A DNA stretch of 64,000 nt from Bacillus_BA songklensis (GTDB taxonomy: Bacteria; Bacillota; Bacilli; Bacillales; Bacillaceae_H), in NCBI RefSeq assembly GCF_042649685.1, contig NZ_JBHRZT010000007.1:179881-243880 (forward strand). The letters run 5' to 3'. Positions 34,234 through 44,594 of this stretch are shown here, in pieces. Each line of letters opens with the position of its first letter. The first letter of the stretch is position 1. The position numbers and the translations under genes were made by a program. The notes under the pieces were generated by a model that made no database searches, was not told the origin of the DNA, and saw only the letters and a list, made by a program, of their open reading frames with translations.

Positions 34234-34614
34234 TTACTTTTTCCCCCGGTCTGCTGTTTGACCGTATGCTCTCATAGCTTGAAGGATTCTCGAATGTAAT
34301 ATATTTTGAAAAGCAATAGTAGCTTGACTCGGTTGACTATAGATAAAGGTTTCAAAGCCTGTGCCTCCACCGGCATTAATATGGATAGACACAAATAAAT
34401 CAGCATTAAACCGTTTCGCTATATTAGCACGTTCCTGTAATTTAATAAATCGATCATCTTCTCTTGTCATACCGATTTGTACTTCATAATAGTTGAGGAG
34501 ATATGTTTTAGCATATTGAGCAATCCTTGAGGTTAAATCCTTCTCTTCCAATCCATTTCCTACCGCTCCCGAATCACTACCTCCATGACCTGCATCTAAC
34601 ATGACTTTTTTCAT
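34234..34614 (-). pseudogene. Truncated N-acetylmuramoyl-L-alanine amidase (phage-type endolysin)
   Basis: The first 126 residues form the start of an Amidase_3 domain: LDAGHGGSDSGAVGNGLEEKD with the zinc His (about 9) and Glu (about 23), and VSIHINAGGGTGFETF with the second zinc His. The frame stops after DRGKK at an A5 tract, before the region that carries the catalytic Glu and before any wall-binding domain. AGGGAGGG precedes the ATG. With the holin remnant upstream on the same strand it forms a phage lysis cassette, now broken. Confidence 0.75.
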
Positions 34615-34677
34615 ATCTTGTCCCTCCTTAGTACCATATTATGAATATTTAAACAATCGTTATGGACCTTTAACACG

Positions 34678-34905
34678 TTAAAACAGCCCTTTTTCTTTTA
34701 ATATCTCTTTTTGAGCCTTAGTTCTCTTAGAAACAAGAATGTTTTTCCATACGGCATAAAGATTACTTACTAAGGCTGCAAACGCAGCAATCATAAAAAC
34801 AAACGCGTCAACGCTCTCTTATGTAAACCAACCAATGGTACCTAAAAATAAAAGGACGGCTGTTAAGAAGCCGTCCAAGAAGTGTGAAGATATCTTTTTT
34901 AACTT
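34678..34905 (-). pseudogene. Phage holin gene with in-frame stop
   Basis: One minus-strand frame encodes a small holin of the SPP1-holin kind: LDGFLTAVLLFLGTIGWFT, then a TAA, then ESVDAFVFMIAAFAALVSNL and YAVWKN, ending in a Lys-rich tail (KAQKEILKEKGLF). Two membrane helices and a basic end are typical. The TAA between T and E, and the lack of a usable start codon after GGGGG, show it is dead. It lies 63 bases before the amidase gene. Confidence 0.65.
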
Positions 34906-34915
34906 TTAGTTCCCC

Positions 34916-34987
34916 CTATTTAAAGAATTGTTGAGCAATGAGCGTGATCAGGCCAAAAATTCCCCCGCTGCTTAATACAGCAACGTA
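34916..34987 (-). pseudogene. Fragment of a small phage membrane protein
   Basis: A 23-codon tail (AVLSSGGIFGLITLIAQQFF) ends just before the holin's ribosome binding site. It is a single hydrophobic helix with no start codon. By position it could be the end of a gene preceding holin in a phage lysis cassette. Confidence 0.35.
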
Positions 34988-35103
34988 TCATTGACTTTGA
35001 ATAAATATAGTCATGCGACAGAAAATAGGCAACGTGAATCTATTAAAAGCTTTTCACAAGCCTTCAAACTCCAGGGTTCACACGAATGTGGCCAAAACAT
35101 AAA

Positions 35104-35150
35104 CAAAACCGACAAAACCCTTATAAGAATAAGGTTTCTGTCGGTTTTTG
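35104..35150. terminator. mutL terminator (bidirectional)
   Basis: ACCGACAAAACC (35108-35119) pairs with GGTTTCTGTCGGT (35133-35145), plus inner TTAT/ATAA. T-runs follow on both strands. It is just past the mutL stop. Confidence 0.85.
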
Positions 35151-35151
35151 T

Positions 35152-37056
35152 TTACATCACGCGCTTGAACATCTTCTCCATTTCATAGGTAGAATAATGG
35201 ATGATGATTGGTCTTCCGTGAGGACATGTAAAAGGATCGCTTGAATTCCGCAGCGTTTCAAGCAAAGTGAATATTTCATCCTCACGCAAATGATGGTTTG
35301 CTTTAATCGATCCCTTACAGCTCATCATAATAGCTGCCTCTTCCCGCAATTTCAGGATGTTCACCTTTCTCACCGTTAGCACCTGCTGGATCATCTCTTC
35401 TATGATTTCCTTTTCTTCTCCTTTTGGAAACCATTGCGGATGGGAACGAACAATGTAACTATTGTGACCAAACGGCTCCAAAAAGACGCCGACTGCAGCC
35501 AGATCTTGTTTATGTTCCTCGATAATCATCGCCTCATTGGCTGAATACTCTAATGTAATCGGCATAAGAAGTTCCTGTACTTCCGCTTCTACATTGGCCA
35601 ATTTATCACGAAAGTACTCATACTTGATTCGTTCCTGGGCAGCATGCTGATCAATAATATACAGCCCTTTTTCGTTTTGGGCCAATATATACGTCCCATG
35701 CATTTGTCCAATCGGGTACATAGGAGGGACTCTGCTTTCTTGTACCTTTGTTTCACTGGTTTCTGTCGCCCTTATTTCCTCCACCATCTCTTCCCCGAAT
35801 GACAAATCGTCTGCAGTAAAGGAAGAAGAAGTCTCTTGTATTGGTTTATCAAAAATTGGGTTTTCATTAAATGCCGTCTGCGGCAATTGCTTCTCTTTGT
35901 AAACGTGTTCTTTGACCGTCTCTTTTATCGGCTGGGATATAAAAGAAGGTCCGGAAACCGGCATGCTCACCTTTACGTCTTTCCGTTTTGCTTCATGTTC
36001 AAACATAAACTGCTGCTGCTCTTCCTTTATGGGAACCATTTTCTTTTTCGGAGTGACTTCCGGGATGAGCTGCTGGCGTTTAAACGCCCCCCGAATATTT
36101 TCCTCAACGAGAGAAAATAACTCCGCTTCCTTGCTTAAACGGACTTCCAACTTGGAAGGATGGACGTTGACATCGACCAATAGCGGATCCATCTTAATGG
36201 ATAGAAAGACAATCGGATAACGGCCAATCGGAAGCAGCGTATGATAGCCTTGCTGAATGGCTTTTAGTAACGGGTAGTTTTTGACATATCGGCCGTTGAT
36301 GATCGTAGACATATAGTTTCTGGATGCCCTTGTAATCTCCGGCAGGGCGGCATATCCTTCCATTTCATAATCGAGTGAATCGATTCGAACCGGTACCATT
36401 TTTTTCGCTATGCTCATTCCATAAATGGACGCGATGACTTGACGAACATCACCGCTGCCATTTGTATAAAGCAATTGTCTTCCTTGATGGGTCAGCCTTA
36501 TCGACACTTCCGGATGGGCCATCGCAATACGGTTGACCACATCGGTCACATTCCCGAGTTCCGTATTGATTGTTTTCATATACTTTAAGCGAGCAGGCGT
36601 ATTGTAAAAAAGGTGGCTTACAGTAATATCTGTTCCTTTTCGGCTTGATGTCAGCTCATGCAGTACTACTTCTCCGCCTTTTAGCTTTAAGTGCGTCCCC
36701 GGACCTTCTCCTGTACTGGTCTTTAACTCCAGTTCAGAAACGGAGGCGATACTCGGTAATGCCTCTCCCCGAAATCCAAGTGTCCGAATTCGGAATAAAT
36801 CATTTTCCGTCTTGATTTTACTTGTTGCGTGCCTCTTAAATGCGGTCAAACAATCATCATTTTCGATTCCATCTCCATTATCGACAATGCGAATCCTTGA
36901 GAGCCCCGCTTCTTCCAATTCAATTTCAACAACAGTACTATTCGCATCAATAGCGTTTTCCAGCAATTCTTTTACAACAGAAGCCGGTCGTTCAACCACC
37001 TCTCCCGCTGCAATCTTATTCGATAAATCATCCGATAACTGAATGATTCTCGCCAT
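35152..37056 (-). CDS. mutL: MutL, mismatch repair endonuclease
   Basis: A 634-residue MutL. It has the GHKL ATPase domain at 1-330 with [20 protein letters not shown] (catalytic Glu33), DNGDGI and TLGFRGEAL; a Pro/Glu-rich linker at about 340-440; and a C-terminal dimerisation and endonuclease domain with [12 protein letters not shown] (Asp469) and CPHGRP near the end. The nicking motif shows this is the endonuclease type used by bacteria without MutH. I start at 37056, where GGAGG lies eight bases upstream. It follows mutS, but the 260-base gap contains a hairpin. Confidence 0.97.
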   Translation of the reverse strand: MARIIQLSDDLSNKIAAGEVVERPASVVKELLENAIDANSTVVEIELEEAGLSRIRIVDNGDGIENDDCLTAFKRHATSKIKTENDLFRIRTLGFRGEALPSIASVSELELKTSTGEGPGTHLKLKGGEVVLHELTSSRKGTDITVSHLFYNTPARLKYMKTINTELGNVTDVVNRIAMAHPEVSIRLTHQGRQLLYTNGSGDVRQVIASIYGMSIAKKMVPVRIDSLDYEMEGYAALPEITRASRNYMSTIINGRYVKNYPLLKAIQQGYHTLLPIGRYPIVFLSIKMDPLLVDVNVHPSKLEVRLSKEAELFSLVEENIRGAFKRQQLIPEVTPKKKMVPIKEEQQQFMFEHEAKRKDVKVSMPVSGPSFISQPIKETVKEHVYKEKQLPQTAFNENPIFDKPIQETSSSFTADDLSFGEEMVEEIRATETSETKVQESRVPPMYPIGQMHGTYILAQNEKGLYIIDQHAAQERIKYEYFRDKLANVEAEVQELLMPITLEYSANEAMIIEEHKQDLAAVGVFLEPFGHNSYIVRSHPQWFPKGEEKEIIEEMIQQVLTVRKVNILKLREEAAIMMSCKGSIKANHHLREDEIFTLLETLRNSSDPFTCPHGRPIIIHYSTYEMEKMFKRVM

Positions 37057-37214
37057 CGGTTCCACCTCCGTTTCCCCAATTCTTATAAGTCTGCGTCATC
37101 ATCTTCTTGTTTCAATCATGTTCCAGTCTAAAAGATAGGTTATAGCTTTTCTTTTTTAGGCTTTCCCCACAAAATGTTTCGGTACAGTTACAAAGATAAC
37201 TGCATGTTTTTATT

Positions 37215-37275
37215 CGGATTGAATCATCAACGAAATCCGTTGGTTTTATGCCATTTAACTTGATGATTCAATCCG
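37215..37275. repeat. Perfect 16-bp inverted repeat between mutS and mutL
   Basis: CGGATTGAATCATCAA (37215-37230) and TTGATGATTCAATCCG (37260-37275) pair perfectly around a 29-base loop. It is upstream of mutL on the transcribed strand and lacks a T-run. Confidence 0.6.
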
Positions 37276-37287
37276 CGGGGTTGACAT

Positions 37288-37314
37288 AAAAGGAGAGATT
37301 TTCCCCTTTTGGAT
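37288..37314 (-). terminator. Weak hairpin after mutS
   Basis: On the minus strand AAAAGGGGA pairs with TCTCCTTTT with small mismatches, followed by ATGTC. It may reduce read-through from mutS into mutL. Confidence 0.4.
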
Positions 37315-37323
37315 TACCTTCTT

Positions 37324-39984
37324 TTATTTTTTCTTTAATTGCTTTTGAAGTTCATACATCTTATTTAACGCCTCAAGCGGCGTCATCTCTAATATGTCAA
37401 GGTCTTTCAGCTGGTGCAAAATCGTTTTTTCACGCTTTGAAAGAGCCGGCTCAACAGTTTGAGTGGTTTTTTGTTCATGAAAATCAAAAAATGAAAGCTG
37501 ATTTTCTTGTGTTACCTGCTGAGGGATTAGCTGAGAAGCAGCGGCTGTTTCAGGCTGTGATTCTTCTCGCTGCAATGGGATATCAAGATCATGAACCGGT
37601 TCTTCCCCTTGCTGTTCAAGCTTGTCCAAGATAACACGTGCACGCTCGATAAGAGGGGCCGGCAGTTCTGCTAATTCTGCCACATGAATACCGTAACTTT
37701 TATCAGCTGCGCCTTCTTTAATTTTATGAAGGAACACAACTTTCCCGTTTTTCTCCACGGCACTTACATGGACATTTTTCACGCTGGACAATTCTTCTTC
37801 CAGTACAGTCAACTCATGATAGTGAGTCGAGAATAAGGTTTTACAGCCAATATGTTCGTGTACATATTCGATAATGGCCTGTGCTAATGCCATCCCATCA
37901 TAGGTAGACGTCCCGCGCCCAATTTCATCAAGTAAAATTAAACTCGATTGAGTGGCCTTTGTCACCGCATTTTTCGTTTCCAACATCTCAACCATAAACG
38001 TACTTTGTCCTGAAACTAAATCATCCGCTGCCCCGATACGTGTGAAAATTTGATCAAAAATCGGCATGACTGCTTCATCCGCAGGAACAAAACAACCGAT
38101 TTGCGCTAAGACAGCCGTTAAGGCCACTTGGCGCATGTACGTACTTTTCCCCGACATGTTCGGGCCCGTAATTAATAAAATGGAACGGTCATTGTCCATA
38201 TAACAATCATTCGGGACATATTCTTGTGAGTTCATCACTTTTTCCACAACCGGGTGGCGCCCGTTTTGAATGACGATTTTTCCATCTTCAGAAAACGAAG
38301 GTTTCCGGTAGTGGCGTTCTTCACTAATTTTTGCAAAACATTGAAGAACATCAAGTTCGCTTACGATTTTCGCTAATGCCTGCAGTCTCGGAATGAATGC
38401 TTTAACTTCTTCGCGAAGATGCAAAAACAAATCATATTCCAATTGAACAATTTTTTCTTCCGCTTCCAATATGAGCGCTTCTTTTTCTTTTAATTCCGGA
38501 GTAACAAAACGTTCTGCATTAGCTAACGTTTGCTTGCGCTCATACATCCCTTCCGGCAATAAGGCAAGATTCGCTTTCGTTACCTCGATATAATAACCAA
38601 ACACACGATTATATCCAATTTTCAATGACTTAATTCCCGTCTTTTCACGTTCACGCTGTTCAAGAGCGGCAATCCATGACTTTCCGTGTTTACTTGCATC
38701 CCGGTATTGATCAAGCTGATGATGATAACCATCTTTAATGATATCTCCCTCTTTAACGGAAAGAGGAGGGTTATCTTTTAATCCATTTTCCAATAAGGTT
38801 TCAAGTTCCTCGCACCGATCTATTTTGCCCGCCAGTTCATGCGCATAAGGATGATCCAAACGGGAAACCACTTCTTGAATGCCCGGCACTTTTTGAAGTG
38901 ATTTTTTCAATTGGATCAAATCACGTGCATTGACATTTCCAAAAGCTACGCGTCCTGCCAAACGCTCCAAATCATACACTTCTTTTAATAACTCACGCAG
39001 TTCTTCACGCTCAAAAAATTGATTCATAAGCGTTTCTACCATATTCAAACGGTTTTCAATATGTTGTGGATTTAATAACGGACGGTCAACCCACTGCTTT
39101 AACAAACGTCCGCCCATCGCCGTAACCGTTTGGTCCAACAGCCATAATAAGGAACCCTTTTTTCCTTTGGTCCGAATTGTTTCCGTTAACTCCAAGTTTC
39201 GTTTTGAAAATAAATCAATCTTCATGAACTCGTTAATTTGATAAAATTGCACCGGCTGCAAATGATCTAATGAGCGCTTTTGAGTGCGTACTAAATAGTG
39301 AATGAGACGAGAGAAAGTTTGGACTAATTTTTCCTGTTGAATATTTCCGATTAAAGATTCAAAGTTTTCAAGGCTAGAAGTTTGTGATTCAAAAGAAATG
39401 GTTATTGCTTTTCGTTCCTGCAGTTTTTGCAGATGCTCGGCTGAAAAGTCCGAATCTACGACAATCTCTTTTGCTTCTTGCACATAAATTTCAGCAATGA
39501 CTTCGTCCCAGCTTCCCGAAATGATGGTGACACTGTTTTCACCCGTTGATAAATCAGAAAACGCTAAACCGTACGTGCTGTCTTCAAATTGTGTGACAGA
39601 ACAAATATAGTTATTTTCCTTCTCTTCAAGCCCAGCCTGCTCCATCAGGGTTCCAGGTGAAATGACTTGAACTACTTCACGCTTGACGACACCTTTCGCA
39701 CTTTTGGGATCTTCTACTTGCTCGCATATAGCGACTTTATATCCTCTTTCAATTAAACGGTCAATATAATTTGTCGCAGAATGATACGGGACACCGCACA
39801 TCGGAATACGCTCACTTCCGCCTCCATCACGGCTTGTTAATGTGATTTCCAGCTCTTGAGACGCTTTCACGGCGTCTTCAAAAAACATTTCATAAAAATC
39901 GCCCAGGCGAAAAAATAAAAAGGCATCTTCATAATCTGCCTTTATCGTTAAATATTGTTGTATCATCGGCGTATATGTTGCCAT
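37324..39984 (-). CDS. mutS: MutS, mismatch recognition ATPase
   Basis: An 886-residue MutS with all domains: the mismatch-binding motif RLGDFYEMF (Phe30, Glu32), connector, lever and clamp, and a C-terminal ABC-type ATPase with Walker [10 protein letters not shown] (607-615), [12 protein letters not shown] (Walker B and signature) and FSTHYHEL (H-loop). It binds mismatches and recruits MutL and the beta clamp. QLSFF near the C-terminus matches the clamp-binding motif. It lies upstream of mutL and downstream of cotE, as in B. subtilis. Confidence 0.98.
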   Translation of the reverse strand: MATYTPMIQQYLTIKADYEDAFLFFRLGDFYEMFFEDAVKASQELEITLTSRDGGGSERIPMCGVPYHSATNYIDRLIERGYKVAICEQVEDPKSAKGVVKREVVQVISPGTLMEQAGLEEKENNYICSVTQFEDSTYGLAFSDLSTGENSVTIISGSWDEVIAEIYVQEAKEIVVDSDFSAEHLQKLQERKAITISFESQTSSLENFESLIGNIQQEKLVQTFSRLIHYLVRTQKRSLDHLQPVQFYQINEFMKIDLFSKRNLELTETIRTKGKKGSLLWLLDQTVTAMGGRLLKQWVDRPLLNPQHIENRLNMVETLMNQFFEREELRELLKEVYDLERLAGRVAFGNVNARDLIQLKKSLQKVPGIQEVVSRLDHPYAHELAGKIDRCEELETLLENGLKDNPPLSVKEGDIIKDGYHHQLDQYRDASKHGKSWIAALEQREREKTGIKSLKIGYNRVFGYYIEVTKANLALLPEGMYERKQTLANAERFVTPELKEKEALILEAEEKIVQLEYDLFLHLREEVKAFIPRLQALAKIVSELDVLQCFAKISEERHYRKPSFSEDGKIVIQNGRHPVVEKVMNSQEYVPNDCYMDNDRSILLITGPNMSGKSTYMRQVALTAVLAQIGCFVPADEAVMPIFDQIFTRIGAADDLVSGQSTFMVEMLETKNAVTKATQSSLILLDEIGRGTSTYDGMALAQAIIEYVHEHIGCKTLFSTHYHELTVLEEELSSVKNVHVSAVEKNGKVVFLHKIKEGAADKSYGIHVAELAELPAPLIERARVILDKLEQQGEEPVHDLDIPLQREESQPETAAASQLIPQQVTQENQLSFFDFHEQKTTQTVEPALSKREKTILHQLKDLDILEMTPLEALNKMYELQKQLKKK

Positions 39985-40078
39985 GTGAATCCTCCATGCT
40001 ATCTATCTTAAATTTCATTCATTAAAGAATGGAATGGTTGTATATGTATTATAACATACTCTTCAACATACAATATGG

Positions 40079-40102
40079 CTCACCTCCTCAAGAGATGAGC
40101 CC
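40079..40102 (-). terminator. Hairpin after cotE
   Basis: GGCTCA and TGAGCC pair around a 12-base loop just downstream of the cotE stop. There is no strong T-run, so termination is uncertain. Confidence 0.35.
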
Positions 40103-40120
40103 TTAATCATAAAACGTTCA

Positions 40121-40657
40121 TTATTCTTCGTCACCGAGGATGAAATCTGTGTTTAGAGATTCGAATTCATCATCATCCACATCAAAATCGTCATCATCGG
40201 AGCAACCTTCCGGATCTACGGCAACGCATACTTTTGTTTCGCCAATGACTTCAGCCAATAATTCCCTTTCTACTTGTACCAACACTTTATTTCCATTAGG
40301 AGAAATTGTACATTCCAAGCAGTTTGGCTGCTGCAGTACGCGTACAATTACTTCACAATCATCACTGACGGCATCTTCATCTTTGTAACGGAGCTTTATG
40401 ACGTCTTTATAAGCTACCGTCTCTGTACATACTTCCGTTTTCGTATTATCTCTGTGTGAATACCATATATTTATATCGTATGTTCCCTCTACTTCCACTG
40501 CATTTCCACACTTTTCTGCTCTATACTGATGATTAATAACCCAGCAGCCAAGAATACTTGTAGGTCTGTTGGGTGGTGCAATTGTGTGGGATGACTGTGT
40601 AAACTTTCTCCCTTTGCCGACGACCGCTTTTGTAATAATTTCTCTATAATGTGACAT
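40121..40657 (-). CDS. cotE: CotE, spore coat morphogenetic protein
   Basis: A 178-residue CotE, close to the usual length. It starts [18 protein letters not shown], has the conserved core [16 protein letters not shown] and ends with a very acidic tail ([16 protein letters not shown]). CotE is placed around the forespore early in sporulation and directs outer coat assembly. A GAGGAGGG lies before the ATG. In B. subtilis its expression depends on sigma-E and then sigma-K; I could not fix the promoter here. Confidence 0.96.
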   Translation of the reverse strand: MSHYREIITKAVVGKGRKFTQSSHTIAPPNRPTSILGCWVINHQYRAEKCGNAVEVEGTYDINIWYSHRDNTKTEVCTETVAYKDVIKLRYKDEDAVSDDCEVIVRVLQQPNCLECTISPNGNKVLVQVERELLAEVIGETKVCVAVDPEGCSDDDDFDVDDDEFESLNTDFILGDEE

Positions 40658-40796
40658 GCGAACATACCCTCCTCAAACAATCTTCATTTCATCCTATGCA
40701 TGTTTTATAACAAATTTGCATTTTATTTTGTAAAACTAAAAAAGCATAAAAACCGCTATAGTTCATTGTATGCTCGCATGTGCCAAGAATGACCTA

Positions 40797-40846
40797 CTTT
40801 TCAAAAAGGGCGAGAATCCAAAAACACCCTCGCCCTTTTTGAAAAG
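40797..40846. repeat. Perfect 18-bp hairpin 1 (cotE-ymcA gap)
   Basis: The 18-base arms (40797-40814 and 40829-40846, core AAGGGCGAG/CTCGCCCTT) are fully complementary with a 14-base loop. It is adjacent to a second, unrelated 18-bp hairpin. Confidence 0.75.
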
Positions 40847-40895
40847 CATAAGGGTTTGACAAGTTATCTTATAATCTCTTGTCAAACCCTTATGC
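40846..40895. repeat. Perfect 18-bp hairpin 2 (cotE-ymcA gap)
   Basis: Arms 40846-40863 and 40878-40895 (core AAGGGTTTGACAAG) are fully complementary with a 14-base loop containing TTATAAT. It shares one base with hairpin 1 and has the same arm and loop sizes. Confidence 0.75.
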
Positions 40896-40898
40896 AAA

Positions 40899-40935
40899 TA
40901 AAAAAGAAAGGGCGGTGAATACCCGCCCTTTTCGC
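40899..40935. terminator. ymcA-side terminator
   Basis: AAAGGGCGG (40907-40915) pairs with CCGCCCTTT (40923-40931). On the minus strand the read ends in TTTCTTTTTT, and on the plus strand in TTTTCGC. It is the likely end of the miaB-ymcA transcript after the repeats. Confidence 0.75.
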
Positions 40936-41188
40936 TTTTCTTTGTTGTCTAGCTGCGAAAGCCAAGCCGTACGGCTGTTTCACTTCTTCCTGCGGAGTCA
41001 AAAAGCGACTCCTTCTCAGAAGCTCCAACATCCTATCGGCTTAAACGGGCTTTCTCCGCTTTTCTTAGTTGTCTAGCTGCGAAAGCCAAGCCGTACGGCT
41101 GTTTCACTTCTTCCTGCGGAGTCAAAAAGCGACTCCTTCTCAGAAGCTCCAACATCCTATCGGCTTAAACGGGCTTTCTCCGTTTTTC
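40933..41188. repeat. Tandem 124-bp repeat, two copies plus partial third
   Basis: Units start at 40933 and 41057 with CGCTTTTCTT and are nearly identical over 124 bases. A third copy begins at 41181 and is cut off by the ymcA stop. Each unit holds TTGTCTAGCTGCGAAAGCC, GAGTCAAAAAGCGACTCC (a hairpin) and CGGGCTTTCTC. A related but diverged version lies near 57.2-57.4 kb, so it is a member of a dispersed intergenic repeat family. Confidence 0.9.
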
Positions 41189-41623
41189 TTAGTTGCATGA
41201 ACCCATTCCGTTTGTTGCGCGCACTTTGGAACCTGTCTCACCACGGAGCAGGTCTCCCCCGGTCGATTCGATGATATGGTCTGTTACATGTTTGGAGATC
41301 GTGCTTGCCACTAATTGTAACAAGTCGTTTACAACTACTTGCGACTCTTGGAAATCTTGAATGATTGGAAGTTCATCTAATTCTGCTTGGATTGCATCAA
41401 TTTTAGCTTCAACTTGCTTTAATGCTTCCGTTTTACCGTAATGCTGAAAGTTGACGGCTTGTTTTTGCAAACTTTTAATGCTTGCAATCATCTCCCGCAC
41501 TTTTTGGTTTTCGTTTAATTGTGCTTCAGCACGCTTGAAAAATTCTACTTCTTCTGTTTCTGCAATCATGTTGGCAAGTTCCCTGGCGCGTTGTACAATT
41601 TCGTCTTTTGTATATGGTGCCAT
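41189..41623 (-). CDS. ymcA: YmcA (RicA), mRNA maturation and development factor
   Basis: A 144-residue helical protein of the YmcA/YlbF family. In B. subtilis YmcA forms a complex with YlbF and YaaT that aids RNase Y-dependent mRNA processing and promotes sporulation, competence and biofilms; the complex carries Fe-S clusters. The long central helices fit the family, and the C-terminal Cys (GMGSCN) fits a cluster role. I start at 41623 after AGAGGTG; the ORF continues upstream over miaB. The 2-base gap after miaB shows an operon. The gene for RNase Y itself is at 50 kb. Confidence 0.93.
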   Translation of the reverse strand: MAPYTKDEIVQRARELANMIAETEEVEFFKRAEAQLNENQKVREMIASIKSLQKQAVNFQHYGKTEALKQVEAKIDAIQAELDELPIIQDFQESQVVVNDLLQLVASTISKHVTDHIIESTGGDLLRGETGSKVRATNGMGSCN

Positions 41624-41625
41624 CT

Positions 41626-43155
41626 TTATTTCACCTCTGCGACTTCTTCTACCATTTCCCCATTTAAAGACCAAGTTTTAGCTTCAGTAATTTTCACTTT
41701 GACAAGTTGACCGATCACTGATTTTGGCGCTTTAAAGTTGACAAGTTTATTTTTTCGAGTGTACCCGGCTAATACATCCGGATTGTTTTTACTTTCACCC
41801 TCTACTAGTACTTCGACAACTTTCCCCTCATATTCCTTCAATTTCTGAGCAGAAAATTCATTGACAACGGCATTTAAACGCTGTAAACGTTCTTTCTTCA
41901 CTTCCATTGGTACATTATCCTGCATTTTGGCCGCTGGTGTACCTTCACGCGGTGAGTAAATGAATGTGTAGGCACTGTCGAATCCAACTTCACGATAAAG
42001 TGATAAGGTTTCTTCGAACTGCTCTTCTGTTTCATTCGGATAGCCAACAATGATATCTGTTGTTAACGAAACGTTTGGAATTGCTTCTTTAATTTTACGA
42101 ACAAGTTCTAAATATTGTTCACGTGTATATTTACGAGCCATGATCTTCAAGATTTCAGTGCTTCCTGATTGAACCGGCAAGTGGATATGGTCAACTAGGT
42201 TTCCGCCTTTTGCCAACACTTCAATTAAATGATCATCGAAATCACGCGGATGACTTGTTGTAAAACGAACACGAGCGACATCAATTTTACGGATTTCATC
42301 CATTAAGTCACCTAAACCGTACGTGATATCTTCGAAGTCTTTTCCGTATGCGTTAACGTTTTGTCCTAATAGGGTAATCTCTTTATAGCCTTGTGCAGCT
42401 AAGTGACGGACTTCTTGGATAATTTCTTCCGGACGGCGGCTGCGTTCTTTACCGCGAGTATAAGGAACGATACAGTACGTACAGAACTTATCACAGCCGT
42501 ACATAATGTTTACCCATGCTTTAATGTTACCTTTGCGCACCTTTGGAAGGTTTTCGATAACATCCCCTTCTTTAGACCATACTTCAATTACCATTTCTTT
42601 TGATAAATAAGCTTCATTTAAAATGTTCGGTAAACGGTGAATGTTGTGCGTACCAAAAATCATGTCTACATGCTGGTGTTTACTTAAAATTTTATTAACA
42701 ACTGACTCTTCCTGTGACATACAGCCGCATACACCTAAAAGAAGATCCGGTTTTTCTCTCTTTAATTGTTTTAAATGGCCGATTTCCCCGAACACTTTAT
42801 TTTCCGCGTTCTCACGAATCGCACATGTATTTAAAAGAATGACATTCGCATCTTCTAAACGATCAGTTGGTTCATAACCGAGTGCCATGAAAATACCCGA
42901 CATAACTTCTGTATCATGCTCGTTCATTTGGCAGCCATACGTACGAATGTAAAACTTGCGGCCGTCTCCCATACCTCTGAACTGCTCATCAATCTTGAAA
43001 TCATGATGGTATTTAACTTCTTCTTTTCCGCGTTTTTTTGCATCCTTTAATGAAGGAGGCATATAGACTGTTTGGAAATATTTGCTGTAATCCTTTTCGG
43101 ATTTTTTGTCCGAAGGATTAACTTGCGTGCTTTCTAGACGTTGTTTTTCGTTCAT
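41626..43155 (-). CDS. miaB: MiaB, tRNA i6A37 methylthiotransferase
   Basis: A 509-residue radical-SAM enzyme that converts i6A37 in tRNA to ms2i6A37 (YmcB). The N-terminal methylthiotransferase domain carries cluster cysteines Cys75 (TYGCQMN), Cys111 (LNTCAI) and Cys145 (VCGCM). The radical-SAM motif is [10 protein letters not shown] (Cys221, 225, 228), and a TRAM domain follows at about 440-505. The N-terminal 50 residues are a Bacillus-type extension. It makes use of the MiaA product and lies two bases before ymcA. Confidence 0.97.
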   Translation of the reverse strand: MNEKQRLESTQVNPSDKKSEKDYSKYFQTVYMPPSLKDAKKRGKEEVKYHHDFKIDEQFRGMGDGRKFYIRTYGCQMNEHDTEVMSGIFMALGYEPTDRLEDANVILLNTCAIRENAENKVFGEIGHLKQLKREKPDLLLGVCGCMSQEESVVNKILSKHQHVDMIFGTHNIHRLPNILNEAYLSKEMVIEVWSKEGDVIENLPKVRKGNIKAWVNIMYGCDKFCTYCIVPYTRGKERSRRPEEIIQEVRHLAAQGYKEITLLGQNVNAYGKDFEDITYGLGDLMDEIRKIDVARVRFTTSHPRDFDDHLIEVLAKGGNLVDHIHLPVQSGSTEILKIMARKYTREQYLELVRKIKEAIPNVSLTTDIIVGYPNETEEQFEETLSLYREVGFDSAYTFIYSPREGTPAAKMQDNVPMEVKKERLQRLNAVVNEFSAQKLKEYEGKVVEVLVEGESKNNPDVLAGYTRKNKLVNFKAPKSVIGQLVKVKITEAKTWSLNGEMVEEVAEVK

Positions 43156-43239
43156 TCTAATTCTCCTTTCAACTATTTAAAAGATAGTCACATTATCTTA
43201 GTATATATCTTCCTCCTCTAATACACAATAAGAGGATAC

Positions 43240-43283
43240 ATGGAAGTTGGCCCTCCAGTTTCCTTTAGGGCCAACTTCCGTGA
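43240..43283. terminator. Strong hairpin between tdh and miaB
   Basis: GGAAGTTGGCCCT (43242-43254) and AGGGCCAACTTCC (43267-43279) pair perfectly around 12 bases. There is no T-run on either side, so it may end tdh transcription by another route or protect the miaB mRNA. Confidence 0.45.
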
Positions 43284-43369
43284 AAAAGAAGAAAAGAGTA
43301 GTTTCAAAACACTAAAGATAGAAGTGAACCTCAATTGTGCAGATAATCTGAACATTCCGCAATTTATAA

Positions 43370-44413
43370 TTAAGGTATTAAAATGACCTTGCCGCAATTC
43401 CCTTGTATCATTAAGACAAAAGCTTCTTCAAACTTTTCAAGCGGGAACCGGTGGGTGAGCAATGGAACCATATCCACTTTTCCTGATTGTAATAGCTGTG
43501 AAACTTGCTGCCACGTTGAAAACATCTTTCTTCCAGTGATTCCTTGAACGATAACGCCCTTAAACACGATATCATTCGTCACATCGATTTCTACAGGCCG
43601 GGTCGGCAAACTTAAAATAGAAACACGCCCGCCATTTGTAACCATTTTGAATGCTTGATTGATTGCAGCCGGATTCCCGGACATTTCACAGATGACATCT
43701 ACACCATAGCCTCCTGTTGACTTGATGGCTTGCTTTACAGGGTCTTCTTTTATGGAATGAATGACAATCGTTGCACCCATTCTTTTGGCCAGTTGCAGTC
43801 GATATTCATTCACATCGAAGGCCAATACCTTTGATGCTCCGGCTGCTTGCGCAATGCTGATCGCCATTAATCCGATGGGGCCGCAGCCGATGACAGCCAC
43901 TGTCTTTCCTGTCATTTCTCCTGAGAGGACAGTATGTGCAGCATTCCCCATCGGTTCCTGGATCGCTGCCACTTCATAAAGCATATTTTTTGGATTTTTC
44001 CAAATGTTACGTTCAGGTAACGCCACATACTCCGTAAAACATCCATTTGTATCCACCCCGATAATTTTCGTTCTCAAGCAAATATGGTACTGTCCCCTTA
44101 AACACGGCGGGCATGCGCCACATACTAAATGGGTTTCAGCCGATACCTTGTCACCCACTTGAACATTGGTAACTTTTTGTCCCACCTCGACGACTTCTCC
44201 TGCAAATTCATGACCGAATATATAAGGAGGGTGAACACGGCTTTGCGCCCACTCATCCCATTTGTAAATGTGAACATCCGTACCGCAGATGGATGTGGCC
44301 TTAACACGCACCAACACCTCGTTTTCCCTTAAGGTTGGAATATCTACTTCCTCCAGCCTGCCCCCCGCTCCCCGATGATGTTTCATTAATGCTTTCATTT
44401 GTCCTCTCAACAT
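43370..44413 (-). CDS. tdh: L-threonine 3-dehydrogenase
   Basis: A 347-residue zinc alcohol-dehydrogenase-type enzyme that oxidises L-threonine to 2-amino-3-oxobutyrate with NAD+. It shows the catalytic zinc ligands ICGTDVH (Cys43) and FGHEFAG (His68, Glu69), four structural-zinc cysteines in VCGACPPC...HIC, and the Rossmann motif GCGPIGLMA. Length and sequence match B. subtilis Tdh if started at 44413, seven bases after GGAG; a later ATG at 44398 after GAGAGG is possible. The partner kbl gene is not next to it. Confidence 0.9.
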   Translation of the reverse strand: MLRGQMKALMKHHRGAGGRLEEVDIPTLRENEVLVRVKATSICGTDVHIYKWDEWAQSRVHPPYIFGHEFAGEVVEVGQKVTNVQVGDKVSAETHLVCGACPPCLRGQYHICLRTKIIGVDTNGCFTEYVALPERNIWKNPKNMLYEVAAIQEPMGNAAHTVLSGEMTGKTVAVIGCGPIGLMAISIAQAAGASKVLAFDVNEYRLQLAKRMGATIVIHSIKEDPVKQAIKSTGGYGVDVICEMSGNPAAINQAFKMVTNGGRVSILSLPTRPVEIDVTNDIVFKGVIVQGITGRKMFSTWQQVSQLLQSGKVDMVPLLTHRFPLEKFEEAFVLMIQGNCGKVILIP

Positions 44414-44548
44414 GAACACTCTCCTACCCTTAAGATGCCTTCTTATTGATATTTTTTATATTATTCTCTTCTCTCAAATCTTGTACTTAAAGCTAACGTG
44501 TCCATGTGAAAAAGATATGCGAGCACATTAAAGAGGGTAGAAGGAAAT

Positions 44549-44584
44549 AAAAAAAACCCTGCTTAGCGGATAAGCTAAACAGGG
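44549..44584 (-). terminator. korAB terminator
   Basis: CCCTGCTTAGC and GCTAAACAGGG pair (one mismatch), and the minus-strand read ends in TTTTTTTTAT. It lies ten bases past the korB stop. Confidence 0.9.
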
Positions 44585-44594
44585 ATTCCTATTC

